A stretch of DNA of 5,585 nt from assembly GCA_021817875.1 (NCBI GenBank), contig JAKAFQ010000306.1, positions 1-5,585 on the forward strand. The letters run 5' to 3'. Both the position numbers and the translations under genes were made by a program. This document shows, piece by piece, positions 1 through 5,585 of this stretch. Each line of letters opens with the position of its first letter. The first letter of the stretch is position 1. The notes under the pieces are model-generated. The model was not told where the DNA came from and did not search any database. It worked only from the letters and a program-made list of their open reading frames with translations. The stretch is from Pseudomonadota bacterium (GTDB lineage Bacteria; Pseudomonadota; Gammaproteobacteria; Steroidobacterales; Steroidobacteraceae).

Positions 1-111
1 GTATTCGGTCACCGGCAGCTGGAAGATCGCCCGCAGGCCGAGCACCAGCATCAGCAGGCTGATGACGGCCGCGAGCACCGGCCGGCGGATGAAGACTTCG
101 GTGAATCTCAC
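1..111 (-). CDS. RND efflux pump inner-membrane permease, HAE-1 type (N-terminal 37 codons only)
   Basis: This is the 5' end of a proton-driven resistance-nodulation-division transporter, which runs off the left edge. The 37 visible residues read RFTEVFIRRPVLA, then a leucine/valine-rich first membrane helix (about residues 11-30), then FQLPVTEY. This is the characteristic start of hydrophobe/amphiphile efflux (HAE-1) permeases of the AcrB/MexI kind: a short cytoplasmic amphipathic stretch with the IRRPV motif, TM1, and the LPV.(E)Y turn into the periplasmic porter domain. The start chosen is GTG at 111-109. The ATG at 125-123 that overlaps the adaptor stop is in another frame and meets a stop after five codons. 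GAGG lies 8 bases before the GTG, inside the end of the adaptor gene. The gap to the adaptor stop is only 10 bases, so the two are co-transcribed and probably translationally coupled. In this family the permease works as a trimer with the adaptor and a TolC-like outer-membrane channel; no channel gene is seen here. Substrate cannot be told from this fragment. Confidence 0.9.
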   Translation of the reverse strand, partial: MRFTEVFIRRPVLAAVISLLMLVLGLRAIFQLPVTEY

Positions 112-119
112 GCCCCGCG

Positions 120-123
120 CCTC
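120..123 (-). promoter_or_regulatory. Ribosome binding site of the RND permease
   Basis: GAGG on the minus strand, 8 bases before the GTG start at 111. It overlaps the stop codon of the adaptor gene, which fits translational coupling. It decides between the GTG and the out-of-frame ATG at 125. Confidence 0.6.
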
Positions 124-1258
124 ATTGGTCCCGAGGCGCCGGATTGGGCTCATCGAGCGGCTGCACGGCGTTGTTGACGCGGATGGTCGCGCCGTTCCTG
201 AGCTTCATCTCTCCGCTGGTCACGATGTGCTCGCCCGCAGACAGGCCGTGCAGCACGGCCACCTGATCGCCACGGGTCGGACCGAGCTTCACGAACACCT
301 GCTCGACGGTCGGGTCGTGCGCCGCTTTGGCGCCCGCGCGCACCACGAACACCGTATCGCCGTACGGACTGTAGCTGATCGCCGTCTGCGGCAGCGTCAG
401 GTAGCGCTGCGGCGCGCCCGACTCGACGGCGGTGTCCACGAACATACCGGGTTTGAGGCGGCGCTGCGGGTTGGCGATGCGGGCTTGCACCTCGAAATTC
501 CGCGTGGAGGGATCCACTTCGGGGTCGATGGAGGTCACCCGGCCGGTGAACACGCTGCCGGGGAACGCATCCGCGGTGACGTGGACGGTCTGGCCGACCG
601 TCACCCGGGACAGGTCATCCTGCGGCAGCCTGAAGTCGACATAAATCGGGTCGAGCGACTCCAGCGTCACGATGGACGCACCGGCCTGCAGGTACTGGCC
701 GGGATTGACGGTGGTGATGCCGAGCCGGCCGCTGAACGGCGCCCGGATGGTCATTTCCGCGATCAGCGCCGCCTCGGCCGCCTTTTGGGACTCGGCACTC
801 TTCCAGTTGGCCGTCGCGGCATCCAGCACGGCCTTGCCGATGGCCTGGGCCTTGTACTGAATGACGTCGCGCTGGTACGTCAACAGGTCGAGGTGCGCCG
901 TCGCCTGCAGCGAGTGCAGCTGCCCGACCTCGGGTGCATCATTGAGCTGAACCAGCGCCTCGCCCGCATGGGCATACGATCCGGACTGGAACTCGACGCG
1001 CACGACCATGCCGGCGACCTGGGGGGTGACCTCGACGCCGTGCACGGCGCGCAGGCTCCCCACCGAGCGCAGCTCGGGCTGCCAGGTCGAGTACCGCACG
1101 ATGGCCGTCGAGACCGTCTGGGGCATCAGGGCGTTCTTCGCCATGAACTGGCGAATGAAGTGGGCCTTGATCAGGTTCCATCCGACCACCGCCCCCAACA
1201 GCAGTCCCATCGAGACCAGCACCAGGGTCAGTCTTCGGCGCATCAGGTTCTTTGCCAC
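122..1258 (-). CDS. RND efflux periplasmic adaptor subunit (membrane fusion protein, MexH/AcrA superfamily)
   Basis: This 378-residue protein would bridge the inner-membrane RND permease encoded just downstream to an outer-membrane channel. Residues about 9-30 are one hydrophobic segment after MRRR. There is no lipobox cysteine, and I see no cysteine in the whole protein, so it is probably membrane-anchored by this helix rather than a lipoprotein. Domains in order: first half of the lipoyl domain (about 75-107, VTPQVAGMV); a short alpha-helical hairpin (about 108-168); second lipoyl half (171-200, IRAPFSGRLG then VNPGQYLQAG); beta-barrel (about 203-278) with the hallmark DPSTRNFEVQARIANP and LKPGMFV at 249-274; and a membrane-proximal domain to the end. 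The short hairpin and VNPGQYLQAG stretch resemble the MexH/VexE type more than long-hairpin AcrA. The start is GTG at 1258, with GGAGG 9 bases upstream; the ATG at 1243 has no such site. Length is normal for the family. Specific substrate unknown. Confidence 0.93.
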   Translation of the reverse strand: MAKNLMRRRLTLVLVSMGLLLGAVVGWNLIKAHFIRQFMAKNALMPQTVSTAIVRYSTWQPELRSVGSLRAVHGVEVTPQVAGMVVRVEFQSGSYAHAGEALVQLNDAPEVGQLHSLQATAHLDLLTYQRDVIQYKAQAIGKAVLDAATANWKSAESQKAAEAALIAEMTIRAPFSGRLGITTVNPGQYLQAGASIVTLESLDPIYVDFRLPQDDLSRVTVGQTVHVTADAFPGSVFTGRVTSIDPEVDPSTRNFEVQARIANPQRRLKPGMFVDTAVESGAPQRYLTLPQTAISYSPYGDTVFVVRAGAKAAHDPTVEQVFVKLGPTRGDQVAVLHGLSAGEHIVTSGEMKLRNGATIRVNNAVQPLDEPNPAPRDQ

Positions 1259-1267
1259 GCTTCCTGT

Positions 1268-1272
1268 CCTCC
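1268..1272 (-). promoter_or_regulatory. Ribosome binding site of the RND adaptor
   Basis: GGAGG on the minus strand, 9 bases before GTG at 1258. It favours this GTG over the in-frame ATG at 1243, whose upstream bases lack a Shine-Dalgarno match. Confidence 0.65.
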
Positions 1273-1364
1273 GATCCCGAAGCGAGTCACGGCGTGGAGA
1301 GCGGCCAATCCGGGGACCGCCCGATCCCGGCCACGCACACCCGCAAGGGAATGGGAAATGAAAT

Positions 1365-1406
1365 GAGTGAGGGTGATTTTACGCCCGGCGCCCGAATCCC
1401 TCACTC
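1365..1406. repeat. Perfect 9-bp inverted repeat flanking the candidate efflux promoter (possible operator or hairpin)
   Basis: The arms GAGTGAGGG (1365-1373) and CCCTCACTC (1398-1406) are perfectly complementary and separated by 24 bases. A further ATT/AAT pairing (1376-1378 with 1395-1397) is possible with a two-base bulge. Relative to the candidate -10 at 1376-1381, one arm falls near the start of transcription and the other in the -35 region, with arm centres 33 bases (about three helical turns) apart. RND efflux operons are commonly controlled by repressors or activators binding dyads at the promoter. The alternative is an RNA hairpin ending the upstream secreted-protein transcript; on the minus strand it is followed by ATTTCATTTCCC, a poor T-tract. 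Confidence 0.5.
1376..1381 (-). promoter_or_regulatory. Candidate -10 element of the efflux operon
   Basis: The minus strand reads TAAAAT here, five of six matches to TATAAT, in otherwise GC-rich DNA about 118 bases before the adaptor start. The hexamer 17 bases upstream (GTGAGG) is a poor -35, so if real the promoter may be weak or activator-dependent. Transcription would start near 1369 and give a leader of roughly 110 bases. The element lies between the two arms of the inverted repeat at 1365-1406. Inferred from sequence match only. Confidence 0.35.
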
Positions 1407-1439
1407 GGTCCGCCGCGCCCGGCCCAGCCCCGGTCGCAG

Positions 1440-1458
1440 GCCGGCACACGCTGCCGGC
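1440..1458 (-). repeat. Short GC-rich stem-loop downstream of the secreted-protein gene
   Basis: GCCGGCA (1440-1446) pairs perfectly with TGCCGGC (1452-1458) around a five-base loop, 27 bases beyond the stop codon of the secreted-protein gene. No T-tract follows on the minus strand, so it could protect an mRNA 3' end or be chance in GC-rich DNA. It is not a standard intrinsic terminator. Confidence 0.25.
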
Positions 1459-1485
1459 AGGAGAGACTCGGACCGGTCTTCTGGC

Positions 1486-2013
1486 TCAGAGCGGCCGCAC
1501 GGCCGACCGGGCCTGCTGCCGGCGCTCGATTTCCGCGAAGAAGGACTTCAGCAGGAAGGATGTCGCCTGCACGCGGCCGCCGAGCGGGAAACGCGCCACG
1601 GTGAAGCTGCCGTCGCCGAGCGGCACCGCGAAACCGACCTGCGCGGCATGGGTAATGCTCTGCTCGAGCTTTCTGCCGTTCATGAGCGCCATGCCATAGG
1701 CCCCACGGCCGAGCGCCCCGACGCAGAAGATGGCGATGGGATTCGCGCCGCTGCGGGAGTCGGCGAGGACCGGGTAGACGTCCCCGAAACGGCACGGGGT
1801 CCGAACGGTGAGCAACCAGCGACAGGACGCCGACCGGTAGTTGCAGAACTCCCCGAACACTTCGCCCTGACCGTTCACGGTCGCCGCATAAGCGTTCCGG
1901 CCGTCGGCGGAGGTGGCGACCAGCCAGTGACCGAATGTCTGCGAAGCCGCCGAGGCATGACCGGCAGCGGCCAGAAACAGCGCTGCGAGCAGGCGGCCGT
2001 ACATTCTTCTCAT
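1486..2013 (-). CDS. Predicted secreted protein of unknown function with four cysteines
   Basis: I do not recognise this 175-residue protein. Residues 1-22 form a clear Sec signal peptide: MRRMYGR, then a leucine/alanine core, then HASA with likely cleavage before ASQTFG. The mature part of about 153 residues has cysteines at 57, 64, 74 and 97, enough for two disulfides in the periplasm, and no later membrane helix. The early FGHW and the spaced cysteines faintly recall IalB-like (invasion-associated locus B) periplasmic proteins, but the match is too weak to name it. The end (about 152-175) is charged and probably helical. The start chosen is ATG at 2013, with GGAG 7 bases upstream, and it puts the signal peptide at the N-terminus. 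The in-frame ATG at 2034 would add MIEWSTP and lacks a ribosome site. It sits 193 bases after the thioesterase and 227 bases before the efflux adaptor, and may have its own promoter near 2113-2141. Confidence 0.75.
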   Translation of the reverse strand: MRRMYGRLLAALFLAAAGHASAASQTFGHWLVATSADGRNAYAATVNGQGEVFGEFCNYRSASCRWLLTVRTPCRFGDVYPVLADSRSGANPIAIFCVGALGRGAYGMALMNGRKLEQSITHAAQVGFAVPLGDGSFTVARFPLGGRVQATSFLLKSFFAEIERRQQARSAVRPL

Positions 2014-2020
2014 GGGTGTG

Positions 2021-2024
2021 CTCC
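2021..2024 (-). promoter_or_regulatory. Ribosome binding site of the secreted protein
   Basis: GGAG on the minus strand, 7 bases before ATG at 2013. It lies inside the longer in-frame alternative that begins at 2034, and decides for the shorter start that exposes the signal peptide. Confidence 0.55.
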
Positions 2025-2112
2025 ATTCGATCATGCGGGTCGCGATCAGGCGGCCCTCTGTCTCTCGCCGCTCCCGACGGCGGACCGGGGCAGACGAGTT
2101 GCGAATTTTGTG

Positions 2113-2141
2113 AATTTACTCCTTGCGCTCGGGCGCGCCAA
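2113..2141 (-). promoter_or_regulatory. Candidate sigma-70 promoter for the secreted-protein gene
   Basis: On the minus strand TTGGCG (2141-2136, four of six matches to TTGACA) and TAAATT (2118-2113, four of six matches to TATAAT) are separated by exactly 17 bases. The -10 sits in the only AT-rich patch of this gap, which also holds AAATTC twice at 9-base spacing. Predicted transcription start is near 2105, giving a leader of about 90 bases. It is a consensus match only; chance cannot be excluded. Confidence 0.35.
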
Positions 2142-2206
2142 TGCGGTAGCGGACATAATGCGGGGATTTCGCCACACCGATGGGTGGGCAGCGGACACCC
2201 GGCGGC

Positions 2207-2680
2207 TCAGCCCCCGCCCTGTGGTTGCAGCAGGGCCATCACCCCGGTCGCCGTCGCCGCGACCTCACCGCTCGACTCGTATGCCAAGCTCGCTTGCGCA
2301 AAGGCCAGTCGCGTGCCCATGCGCTGCAGGCGGCCGTGGGCGAGATAGGATTCCGCGCGGACCGGCCGCAGCAGGTTGACCGAAAACGACGCCGTGGCAT
2401 GCGTGTGACCCAGCTCGAGGCGGGTCAGAACCGCAAGCGCCAGGGCAAAATCCAGCATGCTGGCCACGATGCCGCCCTGCACGGCGCCGTTTCCCTGCAG
2501 GAACTGCGCTCCGGGCTCGAATCCCAGCGTCACGGTGCCCTCGTGCGCATCGGCCGAGAGCAGACGCATCCGCAGCGAGCACGCCAGGGGATTGGCGTCA
2601 AACGGCCGCGGCGCCCGGTCGCCGGCCAGAAATTCACGGATCAGGACGTGGTCGGGATTGAGCGGGTTGGAACGGTTCAT
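2207..2680 (-). CDS. PaaI-family hotdog-fold acyl-CoA thioesterase
   Basis: This 157-residue cytoplasmic protein belongs to the 4HBT/PaaI-like hotdog thioesterases, which hydrolyse acyl- or aryl-CoA thioesters as homo-oligomers. The defining segment is NGAVQGGIVASMLDFALA (64-81): an Asn and a Gly-Gly turn opening the central hotdog helix, with the acidic residue D77 that acts as base or nucleophile in this family. The usual HGG is QGG here (68-70), a variant I know from many PaaI-like proteins, so activity is still likely. Strands follow: ATASFSVNLLRPV (95-107) and LAHGRLQRMG (113-122), then FAQASLAYE and AATATGVMALL. Length is normal. ATG at 2680 is the only good start, but its ribosome site is poor: AAGG lies 13 bases away. 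The substrate cannot be inferred. It lies 166 bases after cydC with hairpins between, so it may or may not share that transcript. Confidence 0.85.
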   Translation of the reverse strand: MNRSNPLNPDHVLIREFLAGDRAPRPFDANPLACSLRMRLLSADAHEGTVTLGFEPGAQFLQGNGAVQGGIVASMLDFALALAVLTRLELGHTHATASFSVNLLRPVRAESYLAHGRLQRMGTRLAFAQASLAYESSGEVAATATGVMALLQPQGGG

Positions 2681-2759
2681 AGGGTGTGCACAGCCTTCTT
2701 GTTCAAATTCCAGCCCGCGTGCTCACCGGTTCCCCTGCCGCGAGCGACAGATCTATTCG

Positions 2760-2780
2760 CCGCCGCCCGGGCAGCGGCGG
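2760..2780 (-). repeat. GC-rich stem-loop between cydC and the thioesterase
   Basis: CCGCCGC (2760-2766) and GCGGCGG (2774-2780) pair perfectly around a seven-base loop, CCGGGCA. On the minus strand CGAATAGATC follows, not a T-tract. Together with the hairpin at the cydC stop it gives this 166-base gap two strong structures, which could help end the cydDC transcript or shield its 3' end. Chance is possible in DNA this rich in CCG repeats. Confidence 0.3.
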
Positions 2781-2832
2781 CAGATCGGTCTCGAGCCGCG
2801 GCGGACCGCGCCATCGAGCGGCGCGGGAATGA

Positions 2833-2863
2833 AGCCGAGCCCGCCCTCAGGCCGGGCTCGGCT
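2833..2863 (-). terminator. Strong stem-loop spanning the cydC stop codon, possible terminator
   Basis: AGCCGAGCCCG (2833-2843) and CGGGCTCGGCT (2853-2863) are an 11-bp perfect inverted repeat with a nine-base loop. The cydC stop codon (2849-2847) lies in the loop. In the transcript the stem is followed by UCAUUCCCGCG, which lacks a proper U-tract, so it is not a textbook intrinsic terminator. It could act as a weak or Rho-assisted terminator or stabilise the mRNA 3' end. Because the upstream arm encodes the last four residues of CydC, a ribosome ending translation would melt it. Confidence 0.4.
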
Positions 2864-4667
2864 CGAGCCCGGGGCGTTGACGGGCCAGATACTCCCCGAC
2901 CGGCACACGCTCGACGATGCGTCCGGCGGCCATCACCCCCACCTCGTCCACGAGGTGCTCGAGGCCACTCAGATCGTGAGTGATCAGCAGCACCGTCCGC
3001 TGCTGGGCTGCCGCATCGAGCGCAGTGTACAGGTCACGGGCAGTCCGCGCATCCAGGCCCTCCGTCGGCTCATCGAGCACCAGGACCGGTGCATCCTGCA
3101 GCAACGCGCGGGCAATGACGATACGCCGGGCCTCTCCCCCCGAGATCAGCCCGCCGGCCTCGCCGAGCACGGTGTCATACCCGTCGGGCAGCGAGGCCAC
3201 GAACCGCTCCAGCTGCGCCAGTCGGACGGCGTGCTCGATCCGCTCGGCATCGGCCTCAGGCGCGGCCAACAGCAGATTGTCGAGCAGCGACAGGTTGAAC
3301 AGCACGGTCTGCTGCCCGATGACCGCGATTCGCCGGCGCAGGGCATCCCCCTGCAGTGCCTGCAGCGGCTGGCCTCCAAACAGGATCCGCCCCTTCTGCA
3401 GCGGGTACAGCTTCAGCAGCGCCGCGAGCAGCGAGCTCTTGCCTGCCCCCGAGGCGCCGACCACGGCCAGGCGCGCGCCGGCGCCCAGCCGCAGATCGAG
3501 GCCATCGAGCGCCCACGGAGCCTCTTCGGCATAGCGCAGGCAGACGTCATCGAACACGATGTCCGGTGCACGCGGCAGCGGCGCACAGTCCTCGGGCTCG
3601 ACGAAGGCCGGCGGTGTATCGGCGAGCTCGAACACGCGCGCGGCGGCCGCGAGCGTCGCCCGCCATGGCGCCAGCGCCTCGGTGAGCGGCGCGATCACCT
3701 CGAACGTGGCCGGCGTCAGCAGCGCCAGCATCACCAGCAGCGGCGGCGCCAGCGCGGCGCGCCGCACCGCCGCCAGCCCGAACACCACGAAGGCGAGGAG
3801 GGTCAGCTGCGCGAAAAGCCCGACGCAGCCGCCGCTCAGCGCCTGCAGCCGCTCGATACGACCCCGGCGCGCATCCAAACGGGCCGCGAGCGCATCGATG
3901 CGGGCCGTGTGCGCCGCGACGCCTCCCCAGGCAAGCAGCTCCGCATGCCCACGCAGCGCATCGAGCAGCAGACCGCGCAGCTGCGCCGCTTCGCGCACCG
4001 CGCATGCGGCGTCGTGCGCCGCGCGGCGTTGCGTCCAGGCCGGCAGCAACACCCCCGCAGACAGCGCGCCGAGCAGCACAACCGAGGCAGCCGCGGGCAG
4101 CACGCTGAGGTAGATGAGCAGCGCCGCCGCGACACTCAGCGCCGCGACTCCCGCCGGCACCAGCACCGCCAGATAGAAATGCTCGAGCGCATCGATGTCA
4201 GCGCGCAGCCGGGCGAACAGCTCGGCGCTGCGCAGCGCCGACAGGCGTGCGGGCGCCAGCGGAATCAATCGCCGGAACAGCCACGCGCGCAATCCCGTCA
4301 GCGCGCGCAGCGCCGCCTCGTGTGTGACCAGACGCTCGGCGTAGCGGCCGCCGCTGCGCAGGATGGCAAAGGCGCGGATCGCCGCGGCCGGAGTGAAATA
4401 GTTGATGAGCACGCCACCGGCCCCGGCGAGCGCCATGGCCGCGATGAACCAGCCGGAAACGGCCATCAGGCCGCTCGCCGCGAGCGCCGCGAGCAGCGCG
4501 AGCGCTGCGCCACCGGCCATCCAGCCGCGGTAGGGGGACATCAGGCTGAGCAGACGGCGCGCCACGGGCAGCCACGGTGAGGTGTCCGGCGCTTCCCGAG
4601 CCTCGCCCGCGCCCCTGCGATGAGCGCTCGGGAACGCCTGCGGCCCCGCTGCCGGCCGGTCGGTCAT
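2847..4667 (-). CDS. cydC: CydC, subunit of heterodimeric ABC transporter CydDC (cytochrome bd assembly, heme export)
   Basis: This 606-residue half-transporter pairs with CydD in the inner membrane. CydDC is required for cytochrome bd oxidase maturation; it was first linked to cysteine/glutathione export and more recently to heme transport. The membrane domain covers about residues 35-330 with six helices and contains SGWF (71-74) and ERLVTH (111-116). R112 and H116 match by motif alignment R81 and H85 of the E. coli protein (ERLVSH), reported as heme-site residues. The ATPase domain follows: Walker A GASGAGKS (404-411), Q-loop Q452, signature ISGGE (508-512), Walker B VLVLDEP (528-534) with catalytic E533, D-loop EGLD, and H564. 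All key residues are present. It is about 33 residues longer than the 573-residue E. coli form, owing to a polar, Ala/Pro/Arg-rich N-terminal tail. ATG at 4667 overlaps the cydD stop (ATGA), so translational coupling is expected. cydAB is not in the window. Confidence 0.93.
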   Translation of the reverse strand: MTDRPAAGPQAFPSAHRRGAGEAREAPDTSPWLPVARRLLSLMSPYRGWMAGGAALALLAALAASGLMAVSGWFIAAMALAGAGGVLINYFTPAAAIRAFAILRSGGRYAERLVTHEAALRALTGLRAWLFRRLIPLAPARLSALRSAELFARLRADIDALEHFYLAVLVPAGVAALSVAAALLIYLSVLPAAASVVLLGALSAGVLLPAWTQRRAAHDAACAVREAAQLRGLLLDALRGHAELLAWGGVAAHTARIDALAARLDARRGRIERLQALSGGCVGLFAQLTLLAFVVFGLAAVRRAALAPPLLVMLALLTPATFEVIAPLTEALAPWRATLAAAARVFELADTPPAFVEPEDCAPLPRAPDIVFDDVCLRYAEEAPWALDGLDLRLGAGARLAVVGASGAGKSSLLAALLKLYPLQKGRILFGGQPLQALQGDALRRRIAVIGQQTVLFNLSLLDNLLLAAPEADAERIEHAVRLAQLERFVASLPDGYDTVLGEAGGLISGGEARRIVIARALLQDAPVLVLDEPTEGLDARTARDLYTALDAAAQQRTVLLITHDLSGLEHLVDEVGVMAAGRIVERVPVGEYLARQRPGLEPSPA

Positions 4668-5585
4668 GACCGTTGCGCCTGCAGCAGCGCGGCGTAGGCG
4701 CCGTGCGAGCGCTCGAGTTCGAGGGGCACGCCCTGCTCGATCACCCGGCCGTCGCCGAGCACGGCTACCCAGTCGGCGAGGCGCGCCACATTCAGCCGAT
4801 GGGCCACGACCAGCACGATACGCGTGGCGGCGGCTTCGTGGATGACGGTCTGAACAGCGCGGGCGCCGTCGGGATCCAGATGCGCGGTCGGCTCGTCGAG
4901 CAGCCAGACCCGCGCCTGCTCGCGCAGCAGCACGCGCGCCAGCGCGAGGCGCTGCAGCTCGCCGCCGGAGAGGCCCGCTCCGCGCTCGCCGAGCGGCGTC
5001 TCCCAGCCTTTCGGCAGGCGCGCCACCACGGACGCGAGGCCGCTGCGCTCGCCGGCCCGCCGCAGCGCGCCGCTGTCGGCATCAGGGGCGGCGAGCAGCA
5101 GGTTGTCACGCACGGTGCCCTCGAACACATGCGCCTGCTGCGGGGCCCAGGCGACACATGCGCGCCACTGCGACGGGTCGAGTGCCGCCAGGTCGACGCC
5201 ATCGACACCGATGCGGCCGCTGTCCGGCGCCGCGAAACCCAACAGCAGATCGAGCAGCGTGCTCTTGCCGGCTCCGGTTGCTCCGACCAGCGCGGTCACG
5301 CGCCGCGCTTTGAGCACGAGGCTGCACTCGCGCAGCCCCACCCTGCCGCCGCTGTGCGTGTAGCACAGGTGCTCGATGCGGATTTCCTCGGGCTGCCGCG
5401 ACGGCGCTCGAGCGGCGAGCGGTTGTGGCACGGCGGCCGCGGGCCGGATCTGATCGAGCGCCGAGAGGGGCTGCGCCGCGGCGAGCGCATCCATGCGCGC
5501 ATGCCTCAGTCCGCCCAGGGCGCGCAGCGGCGCATAGAACTCCGGCGCCAGCAGCAGCACGAACAGGCCGGCGCGCAGCGGCATC
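4664..5585 (-). CDS. cydD: CydD, subunit of heterodimeric ABC transporter CydDC (C-terminal part)
   Basis: The C-terminal 306 codons of CydD are present; the N-terminal membrane domain lies beyond the right edge. The first Met visible is internal: LFVLLLAPEFYAPLR (7-21 of the visible part) is the end of the last membrane helix and the CydD-typical APEF..PLR motif, so this is a truncated gene and not a start. The ATPase domain runs from about 67 to 300: Walker A GATGAGKST (101-109), Q-loop Q149, signature LSGGE (205-209), Walker B VWLLDEP (226-232) with catalytic E231, D-loop AHLD, and H262. Everything needed for ATP hydrolysis is intact. The partner is CydC, encoded directly downstream with a 4-base overlap. 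A generic lipid A or peptide ABC exporter was considered, but the APEF motif and a following CydC with its ERLVTH motif decide for CydD. Confidence 0.92.
   Translation of the reverse strand, partial: MPLRAGLFVLLLAPEFYAPLRALGGLRHARMDALAAAQPLSALDQIRPAAAVPQPLAARAPSRQPEEIRIEHLCYTHSGGRVGLRECSLVLKARRVTALVGATGAGKSTLLDLLLGFAAPDSGRIGVDGVDLAALDPSQWRACVAWAPQQAHVFEGTVRDNLLLAAPDADSGALRRAGERSGLASVVARLPKGWETPLGERGAGLSGGELQRLALARVLLREQARVWLLDEPTAHLDPDGARAVQTVIHEAAATRIVLVVAHRLNVARLADWVAVLGDGRVIEQGVPLELERSHGAYAALLQAQRS

Noticed and set aside
62..1366. 434-codon open frame on the plus strand
   Set aside because: It is the antisense shadow of the RND adaptor gene. The translation is Arg/His/Gly-rich with no recognisable fold or ribosome site.
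1451..1478. Palindromes CTGCCGGCAG (1451-1460) and GACCGGTC (1471-1478) as operators
   Set aside because: Short GC palindromes are expected by chance here, and they are far from any promoter candidate.
2046..2156. 36-codon frame on the minus strand in the gap before the secreted protein
   Set aside because: It has no ribosome site and overlaps the better-supported promoter match at 2113-2141; its Arg/Ala/Ser-rich product has no features.
2182..2200. 5-bp hairpin (GGGTG/CACCC on the minus strand) just after the thioesterase stop as a terminator
   Set aside because: The stem is too short, with a nine-base loop and no T-tract.
1252..2379. 375-codon open frame on the plus strand
   Set aside because: It runs antisense across the secreted-protein gene and two gaps. 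Its composition is random GC-rich, while the opposite strand has a signal-peptide gene with a proper ribosome site.
2685..2692. TGTGCACA palindrome just before the thioesterase start as an operator or CRP/FNR-like site
   Set aside because: It is only 8 bp, lacks the half-site spacing of CRP or FNR sites, and no promoter is visible beside it.
2457..4580. 707-codon open frame on the plus strand
   Set aside because: It is antisense to cydC and part of the thioesterase region. Its translation is a low-complexity Arg/Gln/His-rich sequence without a domain, as expected opposite a GC-rich gene; cydC on the other strand has full family motifs.
1..5585. Search for tRNA/rRNA genes, CRISPR arrays, insertion sequence ends or transposase remnants
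   Set aside because: Nothing matching was seen on either strand; coding genes and short gaps account for the whole window.

Overview
The window is strongly GC-rich, and its long spurious open frames on the plus strand are typical of GC-rich DNA. Gene content (cydDC-type heme exporter, HAE-1-type RND efflux pump, Gram-negative signal peptide) points to a Gram-negative bacterium of the Pseudomonadota, most likely a gamma- or betaproteobacterium. I cannot name a genus from the sequence alone.

All supported genes lie on the minus strand and read from the right edge to the left edge. In transcription order: (1) cydD (5585 to 4664, 5' end outside the window) and cydC (4667 to 2847), which overlap by an ATGA and encode the two halves of the heterodimeric ABC transporter CydDC needed for cytochrome bd assembly; (2) a PaaI-type hotdog thioesterase (2680 to 2207); (3) a small secreted protein of unknown function with four cysteines (2013 to 1486); (4) a periplasmic adaptor (membrane fusion protein) of an RND pump (1258 to 122); and (5) the first 37 codons of the matching RND inner-membrane permease (111 to the left edge).

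The cydDC pair and the adaptor-permease pair are clear two-gene units. The thioesterase and the secreted protein sit between them, separated by gaps of 166, 193 and 227 bases. Each gap holds GC-rich dyad structure, a candidate promoter, or both. The most notable is a perfect 9-bp inverted repeat whose arms flank a TAAAAT -10 candidate upstream of the efflux operon; it looks like a possible operator. A second is an 11-bp perfect stem with the cydC stop codon in its loop.

No RNA genes, insertion sequences, CRISPR arrays or other mobile elements are visible. No gap without a gene exceeds 300 bases. I found no convincing evidence of an undescribed system. The items most worth checking are the efflux promoter dyad, the unknown four-cysteine secreted protein, and the conserved neighbourhood question it raises.
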